DNA of 64,000 bases, taken from assembly GCF_030403505.1 (NCBI RefSeq), contig NZ_JAUEMJ010000005.1, positions 123,879-187,878 on the forward strand, in the 5' to 3' direction. The stretch comes from Glycomyces tritici (GTDB lineage Bacteria; Actinomycetota; Actinomycetes; Mycobacteriales; Micromonosporaceae). Under the pieces are notes generated by a model. It did not search any database, was not told where the DNA came from, and worked only from the letters and a program-made list of their open reading frames with translations. The translations under genes and the position numbers were made by a program. This document shows, in pieces, positions 25,852-34,182 of this stretch. Each line of letters opens with the position of its first letter. Within the stretch, counting starts at the first letter, position 1.

Positions 25852-26899
25852 GTTGAAGATCGGCATCGTCTTCGGCGGCTGCTCCGAGGAGCACCCCGTG
25901 TCCGTCAAATCCGCACGCGAGGTCGCCGGGAGCCTCGACCTCGCCAGGTTCGAGCCGTACTACATCGGGATCACCGAGAGCGGCGCGTGGCGGCTCTGCG
26001 ACGACCCCGGCCCCGGTTGGGAGGACGGCCGCCCGGCCGTGCTCTCGCCCGACCGCACCGCGCCCGGACTGCTCGTCCTCGACGGCGACCGGTACGAGAC
26101 GATCCGGCTCGACGCGGTGGTGCCCGTGCTCCACGGCAGGCTCGGCGAGGACGGAGCGATCCAGGGCCTGCTCGAACTCGCCGGCATCCCGTACGCGGGC
26201 TGCGACGTCCAGAGCTCCGCGCTGTGCATGGACAAGACCCTCGCCTACCTCGTCGTCCGCGAGGCCGGCATCGCCGTGCCCGCCTTCTGGACCGTCGACA
26301 CCGACGACAAGAGCGACGTCGAGAAGATCGACGCCGCGGCCCTGCCGTACCCCGTCTTCGTCAAACCGGCCCGATCCGGCTCCTCCTTCGGCGTCACCAA
26401 GGTGACCCGCGAGGCCGACCTAGAGGACGCGATGGACACCGCCAGGCGGTACGACGCGAAGGTCCTCATCGAGGAGGCCGTCGACGCGAGCGAGATCGGC
26501 TGCGCCGTCCTCGGCAACGGCGCCGAGCTGTTCGCCGGCGAGGTCGACCGCGTCGCGCTCTCCCACGGCTTCTTCAGGATCCACCAGGAGGACGCGCCCG
26601 AGACCGGCTCGGAGAACGCGCAGTTCATCGTCCCCGCCGACATCCCCGCCGAGTCGCGCGCGCTCGTCCAGGAGACGGCCAAGGCGATCTACCGCGCCCT
26701 GGGCTGCCGGGGGCTCGCGCGGGTCGACCTGTTCCTGAAAGCGGACGGGACGGTCGTCCTCAACGAGGTGAACACCATGCCCGGCTTGACCTCGTACAGC
26801 CGCTATCCGAGAATGATGGCGGCCTCGGGGCTGCCGCTCGCCGAGGTGATCGACCGGATGGTCGCACTGGCGATGGAGGGGACGGCCGTTGCGCGATGA
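25844..26899 (+). CDS. vanA: D-alanine--D-lactate ligase, VanA type
   Basis: 351 residues. This ATP-grasp ligase makes D-Ala-D-Lac, which replaces D-Ala-D-Ala in peptidoglycan precursors and lowers vancomycin affinity. Close matches to VanA are IVFGGCSEEHPVSVKSA at the N-terminus, VLHGRLGEDGAIQG near residue 90, and CDVQSSALCMDK near 125. Metal/ATP residues lie in LFLKADGTVVLNEVNTMPG near 300. The lactate-ligase lineage, rather than housekeeping Ddl or the D-Ser (VanC) type, is supported by these motifs and by the vanH and vanX genes that overlap it on both sides (8 and 11 nt). Confidence 0.95.
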   Translation: MAELKIGIVFGGCSEEHPVSVKSAREVAGSLDLARFEPYYIGITESGAWRLCDDPGPGWEDGRPAVLSPDRTAPGLLVLDGDRYETIRLDAVVPVLHGRLGEDGAIQGLLELAGIPYAGCDVQSSALCMDKTLAYLVVREAGIAVPAFWTVDTDDKSDVEKIDAAALPYPVFVKPARSGSSFGVTKVTREADLEDAMDTARRYDAKVLIEEAVDASEIGCAVLGNGAELFAGEVDRVALSHGFFRIHQEDAPETGSENAQFIVPADIPAESRALVQETAKAIYRALGCRGLARVDLFLKADGTVVLNEVNTMPGLTSYSRYPRMMAASGLPLAEVIDRMVALAMEGTAVAR

Positions 26900-27497
26900 C
26901 TTCGCCTACGTGGACGACGCGGTGCCCGGCATCCGCTGGGACGCGACCTACGCGACCGCCGAGAACTTCATCGGCGCACCGGTCGACGGCTACCTGACGG
27001 ACCGCGTCGTCGGCACGCGGGCGCTGTGCGCGGCCCTCACCGAGGCGCAGGGGAAGGCGGCGTCGATCGGCCTCGGCCTGCTCGTCTGGGACGCCTACCG
27101 GCCACAGCGCGCCGTCGACCACTTCCTGCGGTGGGCGGCGCAGCCGGAGGACGGCCGCACGAAAGCGGGGCACTACCCGAACATCGAGCGGTCCGAGATG
27201 GTCGCGAAGCAGTACGTCGCCCCCAAGTCGGGCCACAGCCGCGGCAGCACCGTCGACCTGACGCTCTGCCGACCCGACACCGGCGAACCGGTCCCCATGG
27301 GCGGCCACCACGACCTGATGGACCCGGTCTCGCACCACGGCGCGTCAGGCATCACCCGCGTCGAGACCGCCAACCGCGCACTCCTGCGATCCATCATGGA
27401 GGATTGCGGTTTCCTGCCGTACCAGTGGGAGTGGTGGCACTACACGCTCAAGAACGAGCCGTACCCGGACACGTACTTCGACTTCCCCGTCGCCTAG
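26889..27497 (+). CDS. vanX: VanX, D-Ala-D-Ala dipeptidase
   Basis: 202 residues from TTG 26889 with GGAGGGG before it, inside the end of the ligase gene. It is a zinc dipeptidase that removes normal D-Ala-D-Ala. All known VanX active-site positions fall at the enterococcal numbering: His116 and Asp123 in GHSRGSTVD, Glu181 and His184 in EWWH. It is cytoplasmic, without a signal peptide. The stop overlaps the convergent vanS stop by 4 nt, with no room for a terminator. Confidence 0.95.
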   Translation: MRDDFAYVDDAVPGIRWDATYATAENFIGAPVDGYLTDRVVGTRALCAALTEAQGKAASIGLGLLVWDAYRPQRAVDHFLRWAAQPEDGRTKAGHYPNIERSEMVAKQYVAPKSGHSRGSTVDLTLCRPDTGEPVPMGGHHDLMDPVSHHGASGITRVETANRALLRSIMEDCGFLPYQWEWWHYTLKNEPYPDTYFDFPVA

Positions 27498-28615
27498 GTC
27501 GCGGCGGCGGGCAGCCGGACTTCCACTCGGAGGCCGCCCTCGGGGCGGGCGGACAGGGTGAGCCGCCCTTCGTGGGCCTTGACGATGTTCTCGACGATCG
27601 CCAGGCCGAGGCCGACCCCCGCATGGTCGGCGTGGACGCGGCGCGTGCCGCGCTGGAAGGGCTCGGTGAGCGTCGCGACCAGGTGCGGCTTGATCTCCGC
27701 GCCGGTGTTCTCGACCGTGAGCACCGCCGCGTCCACCTGGGCGGCGGTCGTGACCCACACGGCCCCGCCCTCGTCGAGATTGTGGACGATCGCGTTGTGC
27801 AGCAGGTTCACGACCATCTGGAGCAGCAGCGCGGGCGAGCCCGCGGCCGACGCGAGATCACCGGAGACCTGGACGTCCACGCCGCGCCGCTCCGCGAGGG
27901 GCAGGAGCGTCTCGGCGGCCTCCTCCGCGGTGAGCGACAGGTCGACGGGCTCGCGGGCGAAGGCGCGCTGACCGGTGCGGCTGAGCATGAGCAGCGCCTC
28001 GGTGAGGTCGATGGCCCTGGCGTTCACGAAGTGCAGGCGGTCGACGAGTTCCGGCGTGCATCCGGCCGGGTCGCGCTGCGCCACATCGAGGAGCGTCTGC
28101 ATGGTGGCCAGGGGCGTGCGCAGTTCATGGGAGGCGTTGGCGGCGAACCGCTGGTGCTCGCCCACGTTCGCCTCGATCTGCTCGAGCATCGAGTCGAAGG
28201 CGTCCGCGAGCTCGCGGAACTCGTCGCTGCGGCCGGGCATCCGGATGCGGTGCCCGAGTGCGCCTTTCGCGGCGATGCGGGTGGCGCCCGCGATCTGGTT
28301 GAGCGGGGCGAGCATCCGGCCGGCGAGGAACCAGCCGCCGACGAGGCCGAACACGAGCAGGAGGCCCATCATCAGCGCCGCCTTCGGGGCGAACGCGCGC
28401 CAGAGGTCCAGGCGGCCCGGGATGAAGAAGGTCGGCGGGCACCGGCCCCCGGTGCCCGGTGCGCAGGGCTCGCCGAGGGTGATCGCCTCGCGGGGCACGT
28501 AGCGCAGCAGGAACAGCCAGATGACGGCCAGCAGCAGCGCCCCGGCGAGCAGCAGGAGCGCGACGTAGCTGATCGTCAGTTTGAGGCGGACGCTCGAGCC
28601 GGGCCGCCTATCCAC
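27494..28615 (-). CDS. vanS: VanS-type sensor histidine kinase
   Basis: 373 residues. Two spans (about 16-38 and 78-100) enclose a 40-residue extracytoplasmic loop with two cysteines (Cys51, Cys59), so sensing is probably by a small domain or within the membrane. A HAMP segment is followed by the dimerisation helix with the phospho-accepting His163 in NASHELRTPLA. The N and G boxes (VNLLHNAIVHN, GVGLGLAIVENI) follow. The start overlaps the vanR stop by 8 nt. It should phosphorylate VanR on exposure to a glycopeptide. The short loop resembles actinomycete VanS. Confidence 0.9.
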   Translation of the reverse strand: MDRRPGSSVRLKLTISYVALLLLAGALLLAVIWLFLLRYVPREAITLGEPCAPGTGGRCPPTFFIPGRLDLWRAFAPKAALMMGLLLVFGLVGGWFLAGRMLAPLNQIAGATRIAAKGALGHRIRMPGRSDEFRELADAFDSMLEQIEANVGEHQRFAANASHELRTPLATMQTLLDVAQRDPAGCTPELVDRLHFVNARAIDLTEALLMLSRTGQRAFAREPVDLSLTAEEAAETLLPLAERRGVDVQVSGDLASAAGSPALLLQMVVNLLHNAIVHNLDEGGAVWVTTAAQVDAAVLTVENTGAEIKPHLVATLTEPFQRGTRRVHADHAGVGLGLAIVENIVKAHEGRLTLSARPEGGLRVEVRLPAAAT

Positions 28616-29282
28616 GGTCCGCGCCCGTCTCGATGCGGTAGCCGACGCCGGGCACCGTCGCGATCACCCACGGCTCGCCCAGGCGCTTGCGCAGCGCGGA
28701 GACCGTGATGCGCACGGCGTTCGTGAACGGGTCGGCGTTCTCGTCCCACGCCCGCTCCAGCAGGTCCTCGGCGCTCACCACCCCGCCCTCGGCCGCGACG
28801 AGCACTTCGAGCACCGCGAACTGCTTGCGGGTGAGCGCGACGTACTTCCCGTCGCGGAAGACCTCGCGGCGGAACGGGTCCAGGCGCAGGCCCGCGATCT
28901 CGCGCACGGGCGGGCGGTGGTGGGCCCGCCTGCGGTCGAGCGCCCTGAGGCGCAGCACCAGCTCCTTGAGCGCGAACGGCTTCGTGAGGTAGTCGTCCGC
29001 CCCGAGCTCGAACCCGGAGGCCTTGTCGTCGAGCCGGTCCGCGGCGGTGAGCATCAGGATCGGCATGCCGGTGCCGGAGTCGACGATGCTCGCGGCGACC
29101 TCGTCGCCGGAGGGGCCGGGGATGTCGCGGTCCAGGACCGCGATGTCGTAGGCGTTGACGCTCAGCATCTCCAGGGCGGCGTCGCCGTCGCCCGCGATGT
29201 CAGCGGCGATGGCCTCCAGCCGCAGTCCGTCGCGGATGGCCTCTGCCAGATAGGGTTCGTCCTCGACGATCAGCACGCGCAT
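28608..29282 (-). CDS. vanR: VanR-type response regulator (OmpR family)
   Basis: 224 residues. The receiver domain (1-120) has acidic Glu7-Asp8 and the phospho-acceptor Asp51 in AVLDRDIPG. The C-terminal winged helix (about 130-220) has the family stretch LTRKQFAVLEVLVAAEGGVVSAEDLLERAW. It is the likely binder of the three 22-bp boxes at 24783, 24810 and 29308. It is divergent from vanY. The box in that gap points toward vanY and ends well before the vanR ATG, so vanRS may have a separate basal promoter. Confidence 0.9.
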   Translation of the reverse strand: MRVLIVEDEPYLAEAIRDGLRLEAIAADIAGDGDAALEMLSVNAYDIAVLDRDIPGPSGDEVAASIVDSGTGMPILMLTAADRLDDKASGFELGADDYLTKPFALKELVLRLRALDRRRAHHRPPVREIAGLRLDPFRREVFRDGKYVALTRKQFAVLEVLVAAEGGVVSAEDLLERAWDENADPFTNAVRITVSALRKRLGEPWVIATVPGVGYRIETGADRG

Positions 29283-29307
29283 AGTTCCACGATGCTACGG
29301 GCCCGGA

Positions 29308-29329
29308 CCTATCGCGGGCATATCGAAAA
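29308..29329 (+). promoter_or_regulatory. VanR-type box of the vanY promoter
   Basis: CC-TATCG-N6-ATATCGAAAA, nearly identical to the vanH box, followed by a CTAACGT -10-like word and CCGACAAC. The vanY ATG is 43 nt downstream. Confidence 0.8.
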
Positions 29330-29372
29330 CCGCTAACGTGCCGACAACACCGCCCCTCCTGTACTGGAGAGC

Positions 29373-29963
29373 ATGTCCTACAGCCTTTCCGCACGAACCA
29401 TGACCCGCCGGCTCCGCCGGGGGCTGGCCGCCCACGGCGTCGCCGTCCTCGCGGCGATCGCCAAGGCGCTCGGCTACCGGCTCCTCCGCATCCGCGACCG
29501 CGGCGCGCTCGGCGTGGCCGACGGCGCCGTCCCGTACCGGACCACGGTCTTCGACGACGCGGTCGCGGGCGTGGCCAACCTCGACCCGGCGCTCCTGGCC
29601 GCCGTGCGCCGGGCCGCGGCGGACGCGGCCCGCGACGGCCTCGTCTGCTACGTCAACAGCGGCTGGCGCTCGCCGGAGTACCAGCGGCACCTGCGCCGCG
29701 AAGCGGTCGCCCAGTACGGCTCCGAGGAGGCCGCCTCCCGCTGGGTGTCCACACCGGAGACCTCGGCCCACGTCGCCGGGCACGCGGTCGACATCGGCCC
29801 GCCCGCCGCCGCGGCGTGGCTGGCCCGGCACGGCGCCGCCTACGGCCTGTGCCAGATCTACCGGAACGAGCCCTGGCACTACGAACTGCGCCCCGAAGCG
29901 GTCGTGCACGGCCCGCCGCCCATGTACGACAACCCCTCCGTCGACCCCCGCAACCGGCGCTGA
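29373..29963 (+). CDS. vanY: VanY-like D,D-carboxypeptidase (M15B)
   Basis: 196 residues from ATG 29373 after ACTGGAGAG. The M15 zinc motif SAHVAGHAVD places His133 and Asp140. EPWHYE supplies catalytic Glu166 and ligand His169. It would trim terminal D-Ala from precursors that escaped VanX. The N-terminus (about residues 10-35) is basic then moderately hydrophobic, so it may be a weak membrane anchor or the protein may be cytoplasmic. It has its own VanR-type box and therefore belongs to the inducible regulon. Confidence 0.85.
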   Translation: MSYSLSARTMTRRLRRGLAAHGVAVLAAIAKALGYRLLRIRDRGALGVADGAVPYRTTVFDDAVAGVANLDPALLAAVRRAAADAARDGLVCYVNSGWRSPEYQRHLRREAVAQYGSEEAASRWVSTPETSAHVAGHAVDIGPPAAAAWLARHGAAYGLCQIYRNEPWHYELRPEAVVHGPPPMYDNPSVDPRNRR

Positions 29964-30124
29964 CCAGTGCCTCCGGACCACTGCGAACGTCTGCGGAAAA
30001 AACGCGTTCGAGCGGAAGCCGCTGCGCCCGTACGATGTCGGCAGGCCCGTGCACGGCAATGCGGGCAGCGCTTCGGACGCGTTCAAGGTGCGCGGGCCGA
30101 GCTGGGGAGAGGAACCTGAAGACG

Positions 30125-30952
30125 ATGGAGGTTCCGAGCGCCGCGCGGGCGGTGAAGGCGGCGAAGTCGACCGCCGCATCCCTCGGCCTGCGGGCCGACG
30201 ACGCGGTCGTCCTGAACGACTCGAACATTCTCACACTGCGGCTCCTGCCCTGCGACGTGCTCGCCCGGGTCGTCCCCGCGGCGCATCAGAGCGCGCAGTT
30301 CGAGATCGGCATCGCCCGGCGGCTCGCCGAGTCCGGTTCCCCCGTGGCCGCGCTCGATCCGCGCGTGGAGCCGCGCGCCCACGCGCGCGACGGCTTCGAC
30401 ATCACATTGTGGACCTACTACGCCCCCGTCTCGGCCCGCGAGATGCCTCCGGCCGAGTACGCCGACGCCCTCGCGCGGCTGCACGCAGGCATGCGGTCGA
30501 TCGACCTGCCCGCGCCGCACTTCACCGACCGGGTCGAAGAGGCGCAGCAGATCCTCGCCGACCGGGAGGTCAGTCCCGAACTCGCCGAACCGGACCGGAA
30601 GATCCTGGCCGACACCTTGCGCGACCTGCGGGGCGCGATCGCCGGGCGCGGCGAGGACCAGCTGCTGCACGGCGAGCCGCACCCGGGCAACCTGCTCGCC
30701 ACCGCGCAAGGGCCGCTGTTCATCGACTTCGAGACGTGCTGCCGCGGGCCCGTCGAATTCGACCTCGCGCACGCGCCCGACGAGGTGGCCGACCACTACC
30801 CGGGCGTCGACCGGGAACTGGTGCGCCAGTGCCGCATCCTGATGCTCGCCATGGTCACCACCTGGCGCTGGGACCGCGACGACCGGCTCCCGGACGGCCG
30901 CCGCCTCGCCGAAGAGTGGATGGGCCGCATACGTTCGGCCCTCGACCGCTGA
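30125..30952 (+). CDS. Aminoglycoside-phosphotransferase-fold kinase (APH family)
   Basis: 275 residues from ATG 30125, with GGAGAGG somewhat far upstream. The protein-kinase-like C-lobe is seen: HGEPHPGNLL near residue 180 (catalytic loop; a Glu stands where many members have Asp) and LFIDFETCC near 197 (metal Asp). A conserved DLAHAPDEV segment follows. Family members phosphorylate aminoglycosides, sugars or other metabolites. Its position after vanY hints at a resistance role, but no VanR-type box precedes it, so it may be unrelated. Confidence 0.75.
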   Translation: MEVPSAARAVKAAKSTAASLGLRADDAVVLNDSNILTLRLLPCDVLARVVPAAHQSAQFEIGIARRLAESGSPVAALDPRVEPRAHARDGFDITLWTYYAPVSAREMPPAEYADALARLHAGMRSIDLPAPHFTDRVEEAQQILADREVSPELAEPDRKILADTLRDLRGAIAGRGEDQLLHGEPHPGNLLATAQGPLFIDFETCCRGPVEFDLAHAPDEVADHYPGVDRELVRQCRILMLAMVTTWRWDRDDRLPDGRRLAEEWMGRIRSALDR

Positions 30953-31091
30953 GGATTCGCCGACGGGCGCGACCGGCCTGCGGGGCGGCCGCCGACCGGC
31001 GGCACGGCCATCGCCTGCTCCGCCCGGTCCGGGCCGGGCCTGCCGGTCCGTGGCCGCGCCCCGCGATATCCTGCCGCGTCGCGTACCGCGA

Positions 31092-31793
31092 CTACTTGCG
31101 GACCATCTCCAGCCCGGCCGGCACGGCGTCGGTGCCTTCGCCGTCGAGGGCGCGGAGCGCTTCGGCCACGAACCGCGCCACCGCGGCGGCGCCGGCGGTC
31201 GTGTAGTGCGTGTTGTCCTTCTTGAGGTCGGCGCTCACCTCGATGCCGCGCTCGGCGGCGGCGCCGTGCACGAAGAGCGCGGCCGAGGCCTCCGCGCCGA
31301 GCCACGTGTAGAGCCAGCGCGTGAAGGCGTTGAGGTCGATGACCGGCACGTCCAGTTCGTGCCCGAGGCGGCGGACCTCCGCCGGGTACGGGCCGTGCGA
31401 GTACCGCAGCGCCCCTTCGGGAGTGAACATCCGCCGTTCGACGCTGGTGGTGAGGACCGGCTTCGCGCCGGCGCTGCGGACCTCCTCGATGAACGCGGTG
31501 AGGCGCTCGCGGTAGCCGCCTTCCGCGGCGAGGGTCTCGGGCTCCTTCTGGTCGTTGTGGCCGAAGCCGAAGACCACGGTGTCGCCCGCCTGGAGCTCGT
31601 CCGTGATCAGCTTCCAGTTGCCGCGCTCCCGGAAGGTCGCGGTCGTGGCGCCGCCGAAGGCGCGGTTGCTCACCGGCTCGGTGAGGAACGCGGCGAGCTC
31701 GTCGCCCCAGCCCAGGAGCGGCAGTTCGGCGTGCCCGGAGGAGGCGCCGTCGTCGGTCGGAGCGACGGTCGAGTCGCCTGCGAGGTGGATCAT
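31092..31793 (-). CDS. SGNH esterase, rhamnogalacturonan-acetylesterase-like
   Basis: 233 residues. The SGNH blocks are complete: block I LAGDSTVAP (nucleophile Ser8), the Gly of RAFGGATTATF, block III GFGHND, and block V DNTHYT with Asp and His. Similar proteins deacetylate rhamnogalacturonan I. There is no signal peptide, so it would act on imported pectin fragments in the cytoplasm. It stands alone between the kinase gene and the DUF2089 operon and has no adjacent regulator. A pectic substrate fits the GH43 and GH127 enzymes elsewhere in the window. Confidence 0.8.
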   Translation of the reverse strand: MIHLAGDSTVAPTDDGASSGHAELPLLGWGDELAAFLTEPVSNRAFGGATTATFRERGNWKLITDELQAGDTVVFGFGHNDQKEPETLAAEGGYRERLTAFIEEVRSAGAKPVLTTSVERRMFTPEGALRYSHGPYPAEVRRLGHELDVPVIDLNAFTRWLYTWLGAEASAALFVHGAAAERGIEVSADLKKDNTHYTTAGAAAVARFVAEALRALDGEGTDAVPAGLEMVRK

Positions 31794-31978
31794 GATCTGC
31801 CTTTCACGATGCGGTGGCGCGCGCCCAGACCTGGAGGAAAGCGGTTGCGCCGGGCCAACGGCATCGTAGCGACACCAGTGCCGCGAGCGCGAGCCCCGGG
31901 GAGGGCGCGGTTTCGGCCCGAATGAGCCCGCCTCGCCGCCCGATCGCCGCAGAAATTAAGAAAATCAATCTTTGACTC

Positions 31979-32015
31979 TTGAAAGTTAAGATCTATGCGA
32001 GTAAAAATTAAGGTA
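31979..32015 (+). promoter_or_regulatory. AT-rich promoter of a probably leaderless DUF2089 message
   Basis: TTGAAA (31979-31984), a 17-nt spacer and TAAAAA (32002-32007) end 7 nt before ATG 32015, so transcription should begin at or next to the start codon. The local AT content contrasts sharply with its surroundings. The rest of the 31794-31978 gap shows nothing. Confidence 0.55.
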
Positions 32016-32392
32016 TGGCAGATGAAGCATTGGACTGGCAGGAGCTCACCAACCTGACCCGCGGGCAGTCGTTCACCGTCGAGCGGGTGCGCCTCGACGA
32101 GACCGGCGTCGCCGTCGAGGGCGCGTTCGAACTCCCGCAGCTCGCGCAGCTCAGCGCCGAGGACCAGGTCTTCGTCACCGCGTTCGTGCGGTGCCACGGC
32201 TCCATCAAGGAGATGGAGCGGACCTTCGGCGTCAGCTACCCCACCATCAAGGCGCGGCTCAACCGGATCACACAGGCCCTCGACTTCGTCGAGACCGACC
32301 CGGCGCCCTCCCGCGCCGACGTCATCGAACGGCTGCGCCGCGGCGAGATCACCGCCGACCAGGCACTGTCCGAACTGGAAGGAACAGCATGA
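32015..32392 (+). CDS. DUF2089 family protein
   Basis: 125 residues. The central part has a helix-turn-helix-like segment (SIKEMERTFGVSYPTIKARLNRI, about residues 62-84) typical of DUF2089. The C-terminal end (DVIERLRRGEITADQALSEL) resembles SHOCT-type short helices. The combination suggests a small DNA-binding regulator. It heads a three-gene operon with a membrane protein and a SHOCT-like protein, an arrangement known from envelope-stress loci in Firmicutes and actinobacteria. The exact role is unknown. Confidence 0.8.
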   Translation: MADEALDWQELTNLTRGQSFTVERVRLDETGVAVEGAFELPQLAQLSAEDQVFVTAFVRCHGSIKEMERTFGVSYPTIKARLNRITQALDFVETDPAPSRADVIERLRRGEITADQALSELEGTA

Positions 32393-32649
32393 TGCCGCAG
32401 CTCGTCACCGTCCGGGTCACCCGCCCCGGCCACCGCACCATACGGCTCTGGGTACCCGTGCTCCTCCTGGTGATCCTGCTTTCGCCGATCCTCCTGCTGG
32501 CGGTCCTGGGCGGCGTCCTCGCCTGCCTGATCTTCCACATGCGAGTACGGCAGACCTTCGCCGGCGTCTGGCGCGTCATCGCCGCGCTCCCCGGCTCCCG
32601 CTTCGACATCGAGCAGGGCCGCAACGCCTTCCTCGTCACCATCCGCTAA
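32389..32649 (+). CDS. Small single-span membrane protein
   Basis: 86 residues from ATG 32389 (or the next codon), overlapping the DUF2089 stop as ATGA. A strongly hydrophobic stretch at about residues 20-48 (WVPVLLLVILLSPILLLAVL onward) forms a span or hairpin. The tail is basic. No family is recognised. Coupling to the DUF2089 gene suggests a partner, perhaps a membrane anchor for the regulator. Confidence 0.7.
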   Translation: MMPQLVTVRVTRPGHRTIRLWVPVLLLVILLSPILLLAVLGGVLACLIFHMRVRQTFAGVWRVIAALPGSRFDIEQGRNAFLVTIR

Positions 32650-32662
32650 GAGAGGCCCCGCA

Positions 32663-33073
32663 ATGAACGAACAGCGCAAAGCCATCCTGGACATGCTGGC
32701 CGAAGGCACCATCACCGCGACCGACGCCGAACGGCTGCTGGTCGCCCTCGAAGCGGGCGAGCCCGCTCCGAGCGCCGCCGGCCGACCCAAGGCGAAGTAC
32801 CTCCGGCTCGCCGTCGAATACGTCGACAACGGCGAGCCCGGCCGCGTCAACATCCGCGTGCCGCTGGCCCTCCTGCGCGCCGGGGTGCGGCTCACGGCCC
32901 TCGTCCCGCCCCAGGCGCTCGAGAAGGCCAACACCGAGATGGCCAAGGCCGGCGTGCCCTTCGACCTGACCCAGCTCAAGCCCGAGCAGCTCGAAGAGCT
33001 CGTGAACCACCTCGACGAGGTGATCGTGGACATCGACAGCTCCGATGCCCAGGTCCGCGTCTTCAGCGAGTAG
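32663..33073 (+). CDS. SHOCT-like domain protein
   Basis: 136 residues, with an AGAGAGG ribosome site. The N-terminal helical hairpin (QRKAILDMLAEGTITATDAERLLVALE) is the SHOCT-like module, seen at the start of YvlB-type proteins. The rest is a mixed beta/alpha domain ending in acidic HLDEVIVDIDSSDAQVRV. It is the third gene of the operon, 13 nt after the membrane protein, and is probably cytoplasmic. Confidence 0.75.
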   Translation: MNEQRKAILDMLAEGTITATDAERLLVALEAGEPAPSAAGRPKAKYLRLAVEYVDNGEPGRVNIRVPLALLRAGVRLTALVPPQALEKANTEMAKAGVPFDLTQLKPEQLEELVNHLDEVIVDIDSSDAQVRVFSE

Positions 33074-33077
33074 TCCG

Positions 33078-33170
33078 ATGTGGCGGTTCCGAGTGGCGGC
33101 CAAGGTGACGAGGGCGCGCTGGCGGGCCGCCACCCGGCGCAGGCGCCTGCGCCGGGCCGGCTGGGCCTGA
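33078..33170 (+). CDS. Possible 30-residue Arg-rich micro-ORF
   Basis: ATG 33078 follows the SHOCT-like stop by 4 nt. The product would have 13 Arg/Lys and 4 Trp in 30 residues. Its second half coincides with a perfect 22-bp palindrome (33134-33155), so the region may be a terminator and the ORF accidental. Confidence 0.2.
   Translation: MWRFRVAAKVTRARWRAATRRRRLRRAGWA
33134..33155 (+). terminator. 22-bp perfect palindrome after the DUF2089 operon
   Basis: CCGGCGCAGGC and its exact complement form an 11-bp-armed palindrome about 60 nt after the SHOCT-like stop. There is no loop or T-run. It may be a terminator or a binding site. Confidence 0.4.
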
Positions 33171-33327
33171 CCCCACCGACCAGGTTGGACAGCTCCCGCT
33201 CCGCCTCTGCCCCATATGGTCTCGCCCCCGACCGCGCGACTTGCGCGAACCGCCGTAAACCTGGTCTTGTAGGGTGGCTGCAGCTCACCTCCTCAGCGCG
33301 AGGCCGGTCCGGAAGGCGGGAACCGAC

Positions 33328-33669
33328 ATGCAGTCCATCGACATCGACCCCGAATCGCTGCGGAAGGGCGCCGAGCAGCTGGACCAGGCCAAGGCCTCCG
33401 TCCAGGCCCGGTACGAGCAGTTCCGCACCGAGGCCGAGGCCCTCTTCGACGCGTTCGGCGGCGACGACATCGGCTCGATCCTCGGCGAGGCCCACACCGC
33501 CTGCCTCGAAGCGGCCCGAGAGTGCTTCGAGACGAACATCGAGGGCCTCGCGGACTACGCGGAGTGCCTGCGCGGCTTCGCCGACGACTACCAGGCCGCC
33601 GACGACGACGCCGCCGCGGAGCTCGACGCGCTCTTCGCCGGGCTCGTGCCGCAGCAACCGGTCCAGTAA
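33328..33669 (+). CDS. EspC/WXG100-like type VII secretion helper
   Basis: 113 residues from ATG 33328, with GGAAGG upstream. It is an acidic all-helical protein of WXG100 size and helical-hairpin pattern but without the WXG motif. Near the C-terminus it has DDYQAADDD, matching the YxxxD secretion signal (Tyr88, Asp92) of ESX substrates. It probably forms a co-secreted pair with the next gene's product, 12 nt downstream. Confidence 0.7.
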   Translation: MQSIDIDPESLRKGAEQLDQAKASVQARYEQFRTEAEALFDAFGGDDIGSILGEAHTACLEAARECFETNIEGLADYAECLRGFADDYQAADDDAAAELDALFAGLVPQQPVQ

Positions 33670-33681
33670 GGAGACGCGCCC

Positions 33682-34182
33682 GTGGGTATGCAACTGCCGT
33701 CGGAACTCGTATCGATCCTGGGGATGCTCGGCTACAGCTGGCCGGAGTCCGACGAGGAGAAGCTCTTCGAGCTGGCCGGCACCTGGACCGGGATGGCCGG
33801 GACCATCTCCGGCTCCGTCGAGGAGCTGAACGCGGCCGCGCGTACGGTCCTGGACGCCAACTCCGGCAAGGACATCGACGCCTTCGGCGCGGAGTGGGAC
33901 GACGAGGAGTCCTCCAACCGGAACATCGGCGACACCGCCGACCCGCTGAACATCATCGGCATCGGCCTCACGGCGGCAGCGGGCCTGACCCTCGCCCTGA
34001 AGGTCCAGGTGATCGTGCAGCTGGTGATCCTCATGGTCCAGATCACCTACGCGATCGCCACCGCTGCGATCACGTTCGGCGCCTCGCTGCTGCAGATCCC
34101 GATCTTCAAGACCATCACCGGCAAGATCATCGACATGCTCGTGGGCATGGCCACCGAGGCGGTGCTCAGTGGGAACCGGTAG
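33682..34182 (+). CDS. WXG-like carrier protein with hydrophobic segment
   Basis: 166 residues from GTG 33682 (AAGGAGACG upstream; in-frame ATG at 33688). The N-terminal half resembles the WXG100-like leader of actinobacterial polymorphic toxins (YSWPESDEEKLFELAGTWTGMA, residues 18-39). Residues 91-135 are strongly hydrophobic and could insert in a target membrane, as in CpnT-like toxins. It overlaps the nuclease gene by 14 nt. In most toxins of this kind leader and toxin are one chain. Here they are separate. Confidence 0.7.
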   Translation: MGMQLPSELVSILGMLGYSWPESDEEKLFELAGTWTGMAGTISGSVEELNAAARTVLDANSGKDIDAFGAEWDDEESSNRNIGDTADPLNIIGIGLTAAAGLTLALKVQVIVQLVILMVQITYAIATAAITFGASLLQIPIFKTITGKIIDMLVGMATEAVLSGNR

